Shown here: piece by piece, positions 1 through 6,510 of the stretch
Layout of the letters: each line of letters begins with the position of its first letter
How positions within the stretch are numbered: the stretch's first letter is position 1
From: Galactobacter sp.
Lineage (GTDB): Bacteria; Actinomycetota; Actinomycetes; Actinomycetales; Micrococcaceae
DNA: 9,167 nucleotides
Reading direction: 5' to 3'
NCBI GenBank assembly: GCA_022712075.1
Contig: JALAHE010000326.1
Coordinates: forward strand, 1-9,167
Notes under the pieces: model-generated
The model's input: the letters and a program-made list of their open reading frames with translations, nothing else
Told to the model about the DNA's origin: nothing
Database searches by the model: none
Translations under genes and position numbers: made by a program

Positions 1-1276
1 CGCCGTCGGCGAGGCCCTCGCCGACATCGAGACGGAGAAGGCGACCGTCGAGTTCGAGGCCCCCGAGGCCGGCACCCTGGCCCGCCTCCTCGTCGCCGCC
101 GGCGCCGAGGTCGAGGTCGGCGCGCCCATCGCCGTGCTCACCTCCGCCGGCGAGGGGGAGGCGGAGATCGCCGCCCTGCTCGGCGGGATCGCCGCCGAGC
201 CGACGCCCGACGCCGCCGTGCCCGGCCCCCAGCCGGGCGGCACCACGGCTGCCCCGGCGTCCTTCGGCGCCGTGCCCGGCTCCCAGCCGGAGCCCGCCGC
301 CGCGGACGGGCCCCGGGCGCCCAGCGCCTTCGCCTCCCCGTTGGCCCGCCGCCTCGCCAAGGACGCCGGCCTGAGCCTCGAGCAGATCCCCGGCTCCGGC
401 CCCTCCGGCCGCGTGCTGCGCTCCGATGTCGAGGCCGCCGCTGCGGCCGCCGCCACCGCACCCGCCGCCCAGGCGGGTGCCGGCGCCCAGGCCGGCCCCT
501 CGGCGTCGGGCACGGGAGCAAACCAGGCCCCCGCCGGAAGCCGCCCCGCGACGTCGGGCACCCAGGCCTCCGGGCCGGGCGCGCCCGTGCCGGAGGGCGC
601 CGAGGAGGTGCCGGTGACGCGCATGCGCGCGGCCATCGCCCGCCGCCTCACTGAATCCAAGACCACCGTGCCGCACTTCTACCTCTCGGCTGACGTGCGC
701 ATGGACGAGCTGCTGGCGCTGCGCCAGCGGATCAACCAGGCCGCCCCGCGCAAGATCACGGTCAACGACCTCATCGTCAAGGCCGTGGCCGCGGCGCTGC
801 TGGCCGTCCCCGAGTCGAATGTGCGCTGGGACAACGGCCGGATCCTGCGCTTCGCGCACGCCGACATCTCCGTGGCCATCGCCACGGAGGACGGGCTCGT
901 GACCCCCGTGGTGACGGGCGCGGATGCGGCGAGCGTCAGCGACGTCTCGGCCCGCGTGGCCGACTTCGTGGCGCGCTCCAAGGAGAACCGCCTGCGGCCC
1001 GAGGAGATCTCGGGCGGCACGTTCTCCGTCTCCAATCTCGGCATGTTCGGGACCCGTGAATTCACGGCGATCCTCAACCCGCCGCAGTCCGGGATCCTCG
1101 CGGTGGGGGCGGCCAGCCCGCGCCCCGTGGTCGAGGCCGACGGCTCCCTGGGCGTGGCCACCGTCATGACGGTCACGCTCTCCGCCGATCACCGCGTCAT
1201 CGACGGCGCGGTGGCGGCGCGCTGGATGAACGCCTTCACCGAGGCGATCCAGCAGCCCCTCTCGCTCCTGATCTAG
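1..1276 (+). CDS. pdhC: Dihydrolipoamide acetyltransferase, E2 of a 2-oxoacid (pyruvate-type) dehydrogenase complex, 5'-truncated
   Basis: E2 core of a 2-oxoacid dehydrogenase complex in the cytoplasm; it moves the acyl group from its lipoyl arm to CoA. The frame is open from base 2 (424 residues visible), so the true start lies upstream and the first part of the lipoyl domain is missing. The lipoyl-lysine motif DIETEKA has its Lys at bases 38-40. An Ala/Pro linker follows, then the peripheral subunit-binding domain (visible residues about 108-146, SPLARRLAKDAG...GSGPSGRV), a second low-complexity linker, and the catalytic domain from about residue 203. That domain carries VPHFYL, SNLGMFG, NPPQSGILAVGA and the active-site DHRVIDG, with His397 and Asp401 in visible numbering. 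The SNLGMFG...NPPQ pattern is of the mitochondrial/alphaproteobacterial PDH type; an acetoin or branched-chain complex E2 remains possible because the E1 genes lie outside the window. The next gene is unrelated and a hairpin lies between them, so this is probably the last gene of its operon. Confidence 0.93.
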   Translation, partial: AVGEALADIETEKATVEFEAPEAGTLARLLVAAGAEVEVGAPIAVLTSAGEGEAEIAALLGGIAAEPTPDAAVPGPQPGGTTAAPASFGAVPGSQPEPAAADGPRAPSAFASPLARRLAKDAGLSLEQIPGSGPSGRVLRSDVEAAAAAAATAPAAQAGAGAQAGPSASGTGANQAPAGSRPATSGTQASGPGAPVPEGAEEVPVTRMRAAIARRLTESKTTVPHFYLSADVRMDELLALRQRINQAAPRKITVNDLIVKAVAAALLAVPESNVRWDNGRILRFAHADISVAIATEDGLVTPVVTGADAASVSDVSARVADFVARSKENRLRPEEISGGTFSVSNLGMFGTREFTAILNPPQSGILAVGAASPRPVVEADGSLGVATVMTVTLSADHRVIDGAVAARWMNAFTEAIQQPLSLLI

Positions 1277-1285
1277 AGGCGGCAA

Positions 1286-1314
1286 GCCGGGCCGGGGTTC
1301 CTCCCCGGCCCGGC
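1286..1314 (+). terminator. GC-rich hairpin terminator of the E2 gene
   Basis: A perfect 12-bp inverted repeat (GCCGGGCCGGGG / CCCCGGCCCGGC, loop TTCCT) starts 10 bases after the E2 stop codon. There is no T-run after it, which is common for hairpin terminators in high-GC actinomycetes. It marks the end of the E2 transcription unit. Confidence 0.75.
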
Positions 1315-1342
1315 CCCTGCGGCGCGAGCAGCACCCCCACCT

Positions 1343-1366
1343 CGCGATCGACGCTTTTCGATCGCG
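1343..1366. promoter_or_regulatory. 9-bp palindrome upstream of the MFS gene, possible operator
   Basis: CGCGATCGA and TCGATCGCG form a perfect inverted repeat around a 6-base centre (CGCTTT), ending 63 bases before the MFS start codon. It lies beyond the E2 terminator and in the likely promoter region of the transporter, which suits a repressor site. It could instead be a second terminator-type hairpin. No regulator gene adjoins it in the window. Confidence 0.4.
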
Positions 1367-1429
1367 GCGCGCCGGCTGGGACCATGAACACGGGCCCCTC
1401 ACTCGCGGCCCCCTCCCCGAAAGGCACCC

Positions 1430-2776
1430 ATGAGCACCACCTCTGTGCGCGGCCAGCAGGCCCGCAGCGATGTGGCCGGTATCAACCGGCGCATCATGTG
1501 GCGGCTGATGCCGTTGCTGATGCTCATCTACGTCATCTCCTTCCTCGACCGCACCAATATCGGTATGGCCAAGGACCGCATGGAGATCGACCTGGGCATT
1601 TCCGCGGCCGCCTACGGCCTCGGCGCCGGGCTCTTCTTCCTGGCTTACGCGGCCTTGGAGATCCCGTCCAACATGATGATGCACAGGATCGGCGCGCGCG
1701 CCTGGATCGGCCGCATCATGATCACGTGGGGCGTCATCTCCGGCCTCATGGCGATCGTGTGGAACGAGGCCTCGTTCTACGTCATGCGCATCCTGCTGGG
1801 TGCCGCCGAGGCCGGCCTGTTCCCCGGCGTCATGCTGTATCTGACCTACTGGTTCGGCCGCGACATGCGCGCCCGCGCCAACGGCTACTTCCTCATCGGC
1901 GCGTGCATCGCCTCGGTGATCGGCGGTCCAGTGGGCGGCCTGCTGCTGCAGATGGACGGCCTGGGCGGCCTGCACGGCTGGCAGTGGATGTTCATCATCG
2001 AGGCCATCCCGGCCGTGCTGCTCTCCTTCGTGGTGTTCTTCAAGCTCCCCAACCGCCCGCACAACGCGAAGTGGCTGAGCAAGGCCGAGGCCGACGAGAT
2101 CGTCTCCCGCCTGGAGCGCGAGGCGGCCGAGACCGTCGAGGCCTCCGGCACCCGTTCCTTCCTTGGCATCTTCAAGGACCGCACGGTCATGTTCGCGATC
2201 TACATCAACTTCGCGCACCAGATCTCGCTGTACTCCGTGACGTACTTCCTGCCCTCGGTGATCGCGAAGTCCAACGGCTCGCTCCCGCCGTGGCTGGTCG
2301 GTTCCTTCGCCGCCATCCCGTGGCTCTTCGGCGGCATTGGCGCCGCGCTCATCACGCCCCGCGTGACGCGCAACGCCCGCAGCACCAAGCTGGCCGTGGT
2401 GGTTGGCGTGCTGGCCATGACCGTCGGCACCACGATCGGCGTGCTCGCCGGTCCGGTGCTCGCGATCGTTGGCCTCTCGCTGGCCGGACTGTTCTGGTTC
2501 GTGGTGCAGCCGATCATGTTCTCGGTGCCCTCCACGCGCCTCTCCGGCGTGACGCTTGCCTCCGGCCTGGCGCTCATGAACACCGTGGGCATCACGGGCG
2601 GCTTTGTTGGCCCGACCGTCATGGGCTTCACCGAGCAGGCCACCGGCAACACCTTCGCCGGCCTCTGGCTCTCCGTGGTCCTGCTGGTCATCGCGGCGCT
2701 TGCCGCGTTCTTCCTGGAGCTGGATCCGGCGAAGAAGGCAGCCAAGGACGCCGGGATCACCGCTTCCGTGCGCTGA
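1430..2776 (+). CDS. MFS transporter, ACS (anion:cation symporter) family
   Basis: A 448-residue inner-membrane permease of the major facilitator superfamily, usual length for the family, with about 12 hydrophobic segments in two halves joined by a charged loop near residues 205-235. Family marks are FLDRTNIGMA (residues 38-47, end of the first helix), EIPSNMMMHRIGAR (77-90, the loop 2-3 motif), RIMITWG, and LLGAAEAGLFPG (122-133) followed by YLTYWF. Together these are typical of ACS carriers for organic anions such as tartrate, phthalate, glucarate or hydroxyphenylacetate, driven by proton symport. The substrate cannot be read from sequence. ATG 1430 is preceded by GAAAGG (1419-1424) at 5 bases. 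An ATG at 1384 opens a different, overlapping frame and is not used. The gene appears to be alone: a hairpin and a palindrome lie before it and a strong terminator after it, and no catabolic gene adjoins to suggest a substrate. Confidence 0.9.
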   Translation: MSTTSVRGQQARSDVAGINRRIMWRLMPLLMLIYVISFLDRTNIGMAKDRMEIDLGISAAAYGLGAGLFFLAYAALEIPSNMMMHRIGARAWIGRIMITWGVISGLMAIVWNEASFYVMRILLGAAEAGLFPGVMLYLTYWFGRDMRARANGYFLIGACIASVIGGPVGGLLLQMDGLGGLHGWQWMFIIEAIPAVLLSFVVFFKLPNRPHNAKWLSKAEADEIVSRLEREAAETVEASGTRSFLGIFKDRTVMFAIYINFAHQISLYSVTYFLPSVIAKSNGSLPPWLVGSFAAIPWLFGGIGAALITPRVTRNARSTKLAVVVGVLAMTVGTTIGVLAGPVLAIVGLSLAGLFWFVVQPIMFSVPSTRLSGVTLASGLALMNTVGITGGFVGPTVMGFTEQATGNTFAGLWLSVVLLVIAALAAFFLELDPAKKAAKDAGITASVR

Positions 2777-2807
2777 TCCTCTGAGCTTTCCGGCCTCCTG
2801 TGAGCCG

Positions 2808-2875
2808 AAAACCGAGCCCTCCTGAACGAAACGCGCACTCGAGTGCGCGGAAAGTCCAGGAGGGCTCGGTTTTTG
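2808..2875. terminator. Repeat family 1, copy 1: bidirectional intrinsic terminator with palindromic core
   Basis: A 17-bp perfect stem runs AAAACCGAGCCCTCCTG (2808-2824) to CAGGAGGGCTCGGTTTT (2857-2873), with T-runs on the 3' side of both strands. It lies 31 bases after the MFS stop. The 32-base centre is not a simple loop: it holds an 18-bp perfect palindrome, CGCGCACTCGAGTGCGCG (2832-2849), flanked on both sides by 7 purine-rich bases (AACGAAA and GAAAGTC). The same 68-base element recurs at 3704-3771 with one mismatch. Confidence 0.85.
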
Positions 2876-2889
2876 TCATCGTCCCGTGC

Positions 2890-2936
2890 TTCCCGCTGTC
2901 CTCGGCGCGCGCCTACCCTGGGCGGATCGGTGATCC
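2890..2936 (+). promoter_or_regulatory. Possible promoter and start-site dyad of the lipoprotein gene
   Basis: TTCCCG (2890-2895) and TACCCT (2914-2919) are 18 bases apart and could be -35 and -10 elements; both are weak matches. A small perfect dyad, GGATC-GGT-GATCC (2924-2936), falls about where transcription would start and could be an operator. The site lies between a terminator and a gene with its own strong ribosome site, so a promoter must be near; this exact placement is tentative. Confidence 0.3.
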
Positions 2937-2957
2937 ACTCTGAGGAGGGGGACAGGC

Positions 2958-3554
2958 ATGAAGGCACGACGGCGGGTGGTTGCTTCGGTGCCTCGACGCG
3001 CCGCGGCGGTGGCCGCGTTGGCGCTGCTCGGCACTAGTGCGCTGGGTGGCTGCTCCGTGCGCACGTTTCCTGGCGTGTACCAGGAGTGCCCGTCCAGCTC
3101 CGCGTGCGCGGACACCGGCGCCCCGCAGGGCGGCGCGACGGCCGGACCCGTGCGGCGCTACACCGGCGACGATCCGGTGGGTGCGGCCCGGGCGCTGACG
3201 GTGACGCCTGCGTGGGCGGCAGCACCGCAGGGCAAGGACTGCGGATCGGTGGCGCTCACCGACACCCTGGCGTTGGAGTCCGCCCAGCGGGCCTGCCTCG
3301 CGGCGGCCGTCGAGGCCGGGGAGCCCGCCCACGCCGGTTGGTGGGCCACCACCACGGAGGGGGACCCGATCGTCACGCTCGCGCAGATCGACGGCGCGCG
3401 GCTCAAGGTCGTGGAGATCACCGCGTTCGACTCGTTCGGGGGAAGCACCGTCGCGCCCGCGCAGGGCTTCACGTGTATCGCCCCGGCCGGCTACCTGGCC
3501 GAGCCTGGTTCGCAGCAGGGGGCTCGGAACCCGGGGAAGTGCCTGCGGGACTAG
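2958..3554 (+). CDS. Exported lipoprotein of unknown function, with a TTEGDPI...DSFGG motif
   Basis: A 198-residue protein with a classical lipoprotein signal: Arg-rich start, hydrophobic stretch (residues 15-29), lipobox LGGC with the lipidated Cys at 32. It should therefore be anchored to the outer face of the cytoplasmic membrane. The start is well supported by GAGGAGGGG (2942-2950), 7 bases before ATG 2958. The mature part has six further cysteines (44, 50, 95, 113, 173, 195), enough for three disulfides, and a segment WATTTEGDPIVTLAQIDG...ITAFDSFGG (residues 129-162). From memory that spacing recalls DUF4362-type small lipoproteins of Gram-positives, whose function is not known; I could not check this. 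It is a single-gene unit bracketed by the two copies of repeat family 1, and its terminator is shared with the convergent marR gene. Confidence 0.85.
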   Translation: MKARRRVVASVPRRAAAVAALALLGTSALGGCSVRTFPGVYQECPSSSACADTGAPQGGATAGPVRRYTGDDPVGAARALTVTPAWAAAPQGKDCGSVALTDTLALESAQRACLAAAVEAGEPAHAGWWATTTEGDPIVTLAQIDGARLKVVEITAFDSFGGSTVAPAQGFTCIAPAGYLAEPGSQQGARNPGKCLRD

Positions 3555-3703
3555 GGGGCAGCGGCGCGGTGCGCGGCCCCGGCCGAGCGTGGCCGGCACG
3601 CGCCCGACCGTCCCGCGCCCGCCTGGCCCGGTGTGCGTGTCCGCCCGCCGAACCGGCGCCGCCCACCCAACCCGGCCACGCGCCGTCGTGCACCGCCGTC
3701 CAA

Positions 3704-3771
3704 AAAACCGAGCCCTCCTGAACGAAACGCGCACTCGAGTGCGCGGAAAGTCCTGGAGGGCTCGGTTTTTG
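3704..3771. terminator. Repeat family 1, copy 2: bidirectional terminator between convergent genes
   Basis: Same element as 2808-2875, in the same orientation, with no gaps and one difference (T at 3754 against A at 2858), which breaks one stem pair. It sits 149 bases after the lipoprotein stop and 20 bases beyond the marR stop on the other strand, so it can end both transcripts. A-run 3702-3707 and T-run 3766-3770 serve the minus and plus directions. The preceding stretch 3555-3701 is GC-rich and shows no gene. Confidence 0.85.
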
Positions 3772-3791
3772 CGTGGCCGATCGGGGCGCGC

Positions 3792-4280
3792 TCAGCGGCG
3801 GCGGTGTAGCCCGCCGCCCCCGCCGCGGCGCGCGCCCTCGGGGCGCGGGTGTGCCTCGAGCAGCACGCCGAGGATGCGGGTGAGCTCGTCGCGGTCGGCG
3901 TCGGAGAGGACCTCGAAGTAGCCGGCGCTGCGCTCGGAGCGCATCGCGTGGACGCGGCGGTCGAGGTCCTTGCCCGCCTCGGTCGCCTCGAGGAGCACGG
4001 CGCGCTTGTCGGTGGGGTCCTGGCGGCGAGTGATCCAGCCGGCGGCCTCGAGCTGGGCGATGACCTCCGCGGCGGAGCGCGGGGCGATGCGCAGGGCGTT
4101 GGCGACGTCGCGCTGGCGGGGGAGGTCCTCGCCGTGTTCGGCGTGGGCCGCCACCGTGTGCAGCGCGCGCCACTGGTGCGGGGAGATGCCGAAGGGGGCC
4201 AGGTCCTCCATCCAGCTCCGGCGCAGCCCGTGCGAGACGGAGTGGACCAGGTCCGAGAGTTCGGGGGGAACGGGCGTCAT
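3792..4280 (-). CDS. MarR-family transcriptional regulator
   Basis: A 162-residue winged-helix DNA-binding protein. Family marks are the first helices with SPHQWRALHTVAAH (residues 33-46), the HTH with RQRDVANALRI (55-65) and recognition helix APRSAAEVIAQLEAAGWI (66-83), and the wing RRQDPTDKRAVLLEATEAG (85-103) holding the conserved D-x-x-D-K-R signature. MarR proteins bind palindromes as dimers and are released by small ligands, often phenolic or drug-like. I chose ATG at 4278-4280 rather than the longer TTG-started frame (4316): the added 12 residues do not resemble the family, and a good promoter ends 7 bases before this ATG. The C-terminus is an odd Gly/Arg tail (RRGGGGGLHRRR). The gene is divergent from the ABC exporter, and the two GAGGTWACCTC palindromes in the gap are its likely operators, giving control of the exporter and of itself. 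The link is inferred from position and symmetry. Confidence 0.92.
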   Translation of the reverse strand: MTPVPPELSDLVHSVSHGLRRSWMEDLAPFGISPHQWRALHTVAAHAEHGEDLPRQRDVANALRIAPRSAAEVIAQLEAAGWITRRQDPTDKRAVLLEATEAGKDLDRRVHAMRSERSAGYFEVLSDADRDELTRILGVLLEAHPRPEGARRGGGGGLHRRR

Positions 4281-4287
4281 GGCCTCG

Positions 4288-4316
4288 ATCCTAGGCGCAG
4301 CGGGAACAAACCCCAA
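4288..4316 (-). promoter_or_regulatory. marR promoter, apparently leaderless
   Basis: On the minus strand TTGGGG (4311-4316) and TAGGAT (4288-4293) are 17 bases apart, a good sigma70-type pair. Only 7 bases (CGAGGCC) separate the -10 from the ATG, so transcription should start at or within a base or so of the start codon. That gives a leaderless mRNA, a frequent arrangement in actinomycetes. Confidence 0.6.
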
Positions 4317-4322
4317 GGTGTG

Positions 4323-4333
4323 GAGGTTACCTC
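4323..4333. promoter_or_regulatory. Operator-like palindrome 1 (GAGGTTACCTC)
   Basis: Perfect 5-bp half-sites GAGGT/ACCTC around one central base. It lies just upstream of the -35 of the ABC promoter and 6 bases upstream of the marR -35. The identical half-sites recur at 4353-4363, centre to centre 30 bp, close to three helical turns, so both would sit on one face of the DNA. Likely MarR target. Confidence 0.7.
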
Positions 4334-4362
4334 TTTACATGAACGTATTGGTGAGGTAACCT
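4334..4362 (+). promoter_or_regulatory. Promoter of the ABC exporter gene
   Basis: TTTACA (4334-4339; five of six bases of TTGACA) and TAACCT (4357-4362) are 17 bases apart. The -10 lies within operator 2 and the -35 abuts operator 1, so a bound repressor would block polymerase. The predicted start near 4369 leaves about 50 bases of leader before ATG 4420. Confidence 0.6.
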
Positions 4363-4363
4363 C
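4353..4363. promoter_or_regulatory. Operator-like palindrome 2 (GAGGTAACCTC) with overlapping dyad
   Basis: Second copy of the GAGGTWACCTC palindrome, covering the -10 of the ABC promoter. Its right half also belongs to a perfect 14-bp palindrome CCTCATTAATGAGG (4360-4373), supplying a third outward half-site over the expected transcription start. Confidence 0.7.
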
Positions 4364-4419
4364 ATTAATGAGGCGGGCGCTGAACGCGACGCCACCCCAA
4401 GAGAAGAGGAGGGCCACGC

Positions 4420-6381
4420 ATGACACACGGTCCTGCACTCCATGGTCCTGGCCCCGGTGGGGGCCGCGGCGGGCACGGTCCCGCCAAGGTCAGCAAGGCT
4501 GATCGCAACCAACTCAAACTTCATCCCGTGAGCCTGCGCCGCATCGGCGCGCTCTTCACGCCCTACAAGGGCCCCCTGCTGCTCGTGGTGCTGCTCATCA
4601 CGGGCAGCTCCATCGTCTCCCTGTTCCAGCCCTTCCTGGTGCGCGGCGTCATTGACGACGCCCTGCCGCACGGGAACGTGCCCCTGCTGACGTGGCTCGT
4701 GATCGCGATGATCGCGGTCGCCGCCGTCACCGCCGTGATCGGCGTGTGGCAGACCTGGATCTCCACGCGCGTGGGCCAGAGCGTCATGCACGATCTGCGC
4801 ACCCGGCTCTTCGGGCACCTGCAGCGCCAGTCGCTCGGCTTCTTCACGAAGACGCACGGCGGCGAGGTGCAGTCCCGCATGACCAACGACATCAACGGCA
4901 TGCAGAACCTCGTGACGAACACCGCCACCTCGGTGGCCTCCAACGTCACCACGGCCATCGGCACCATCATCGCCATGCTCGTGCTCTCGCCCTGGCTGGC
5001 CCTGATCTCCCTGCTCGTCATCCCGCTGGCCGTGTGGGTGGCCCGCCGCGTTGCGGTGCTGCGCCGCGACATCACGGCCAAGCAGCAGGCGCAGATGGCG
5101 CAGCTGCAGACCTACGTCGACGAGGGGCTCTCGGTCTCCGGCATCCGCCTGGCCAAGACGCTCGGCACGCAGGACCGCGACGCCGCGCGCTTCAGCGACG
5201 CGAGCCAGGAGCTCGTGGAGCTCGAGATGCAGTCGCAGCTCGCCGGCCGCTGGCGCATGGCGACCATGCAGATCATCTTCGCGGCCATCCCGGCCGTCAT
5301 CTACCTGGCGGCCGGCTTCCCGCTGGGCGGCGACGGCCTCTCCATCGGCACCGTGGTGGCCTTTACGGCCCTCCAAGCCAACCTGTTCCGCCCCGTCATG
5401 GGCCTCATGTCGGTGGGCGTGCAGTGGGTGACCGCCATGGCGTTCTTCTCCCGCATCTTCGAGTGGCTTGACCTGGTCCCGGACATCAAGGAGCCGGCAA
5501 ACCCGGTCCGCATGGACCCCGCCATCACGCGCGGCGAGGTGCGCTTCGAGGGCGTGAGCTTCGCCTACGGCGAGGGCTCGCCTGTGCTGAAGGACATTGA
5601 TCTCACGATCGCCGCCGGCACCACCACGGCCCTCGTGGGCCACACCGGCTCCGGCAAGTCCACGCTGGCCTCGCTGGTGCCGCGCCTCAACGACGTCACC
5701 TCCGGCCGCGTCACGATCGACGGCGTCGACGTGCGAGACATGAGCTTCGCCGACCTCGCCTCCCTGGTGGGCGTGGTGAGCCAGGAGACCTACCTGGTCC
5801 ACGCCTCGGTGCGAGACAACCTGCGCATGGCGGCCCCCGAGGCCAGCGACGAGACGCTGTGGGCGGCCCTCGAGGCCGCACGCATCGCGGAGCTGGTCCG
5901 CCGCCTGCCCGAGGGGCTCGACACCCTGGTCGGCGCCCGCGGCCACCGCTTCTCCGGCGGCGAGCAGCAGCGCCTGGCGATCGCCAGGACGCTCCTGCGC
6001 AATCCCCGCGTGCTGGTTCTCGACGAGGCCACCTCCGCGCTGGATAACACCACGGAGGCCGAGGTCCAGGCAGCCCTGGATCACCTCGCCTCCACCCGCA
6101 CCACGCTGACGATCGCCCACCGCCTCTCCACCGTGGAGGACGCGGAGCAGATCGCGGTGCTTGAAAACGGGCGCGTCTTGGAGCGCGGCACGGCGGTTCA
6201 GCTGCGCGCGGCGGGCGGGGCGTTTGCCCAGCTCTCCGAGCGCCAGGCCGCCGGCCTGCCGCTGGAGGACGTCGCGACTGAGGGCGCGGAAGATCACCAA
6301 CACGACGACGGCGCCTCGCCCCGGGCGGGCGGGCGCGGCTCCCGCGGCCACGGGCACCGTGAGGGAGCGCACGCGCACTAG
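4420..6381 (+). CDS. ABC exporter half-transporter (fused membrane and ATPase domains), MDR/lipid-type
   Basis: A 653-residue type I (ABCB/LmrA-like) exporter subunit: six membrane segments (about 52-74, 90-110, 168-187, 190-208, 283-302, 309-325), then one nucleotide-binding domain from about 373. All ATPase motifs are intact: Walker A GHTGSGKST (407-415, Lys413), Q-loop Gln455, signature FSGGEQQR (511-518, a tolerated variant of LSGGQ), Walker B VLVLDEA (catalytic Glu536), SALD loop, and switch His567. No second half-transporter adjoins, so it probably works as a homodimer, exporting a drug, lipid or peptide. ATG 4420 follows GAGGAGGG (4406-4413) at 6 bases. The ends are unusual: H3, H8 and H19 in a Gly/Pro-rich start, and a C-terminal tail after residue 618 with DHQHDDG (625-631) and closing HGHREGAHAH (644-653), which look able to bind metal. 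The divergent MarR and the operators in the shared gap suggest ligand-induced expression. Substrate not readable. Confidence 0.92.
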   Translation: MTHGPALHGPGPGGGRGGHGPAKVSKADRNQLKLHPVSLRRIGALFTPYKGPLLLVVLLITGSSIVSLFQPFLVRGVIDDALPHGNVPLLTWLVIAMIAVAAVTAVIGVWQTWISTRVGQSVMHDLRTRLFGHLQRQSLGFFTKTHGGEVQSRMTNDINGMQNLVTNTATSVASNVTTAIGTIIAMLVLSPWLALISLLVIPLAVWVARRVAVLRRDITAKQQAQMAQLQTYVDEGLSVSGIRLAKTLGTQDRDAARFSDASQELVELEMQSQLAGRWRMATMQIIFAAIPAVIYLAAGFPLGGDGLSIGTVVAFTALQANLFRPVMGLMSVGVQWVTAMAFFSRIFEWLDLVPDIKEPANPVRMDPAITRGEVRFEGVSFAYGEGSPVLKDIDLTIAAGTTTALVGHTGSGKSTLASLVPRLNDVTSGRVTIDGVDVRDMSFADLASLVGVVSQETYLVHASVRDNLRMAAPEASDETLWAALEAARIAELVRRLPEGLDTLVGARGHRFSGGEQQRLAIARTLLRNPRVLVLDEATSALDNTTEAEVQAALDHLASTRTTLTIAHRLSTVEDAEQIAVLENGRVLERGTAVQLRAAGGAFAQLSERQAAGLPLEDVATEGAEDHQHDDGASPRAGGRGSRGHGHREGAHAH

Positions 6382-6421
6382 GCGCGTGCGCCCTCGCCGG
6401 CGCCCCGCTGTCCAGCCCTCG

Positions 6422-6510
6422 AAACGGCCGGATCGCTTCAGAACTGCTGCAGTCTTCGCGCAGTCTTGAAGCGATCCGGCCGTTTGCGTGACCGCCGCCC
6501 GCCGCGGGCC
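6422..6510. repeat. Repeat family 2, copy A: long hairpin plus 25-bp tail
   Basis: An 18-bp perfect stem, AAACGGCCGGATCGCTTC (6422-6439) with its complement (6468-6485), encloses 28 bases that contain a smaller ACTGC/GCAGT stem. The match to copy B (8008-8096, same orientation) continues for another 25 identical bases past the stem (6486-6510): 84 of 89 bases agree in all. It lies 40 bases after the ABC stop, between convergent genes, where it could also end transcription; the T-run is only three bases. Confidence 0.85.

Noticed and set aside
1..2776. E2 and MFS transporter as one operon
   Set aside because: A 12-bp GC hairpin and a separate palindrome lie in the 153-bp gap, and the functions are not linked.
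1384..2784. A 466-codon plus-strand frame overlapping the MFS gene
   Set aside because: Arg/His/Pro-rich out-of-frame reading; the frame from 1430 gives a complete ACS transporter with a ribosome site.
3555..3701. A small gene between the lipoprotein and the second family 1 repeat
   Set aside because: No frame with a start, ribosome site and plausible composition; it is GC-rich spacer.
5950..5973. FSGGE in place of LSGGQ as a sign of a defective ATPase
   Set aside because: This is a common variant in ABC exporters; Walker A, Walker B Glu, Q-loop and switch His are all intact.
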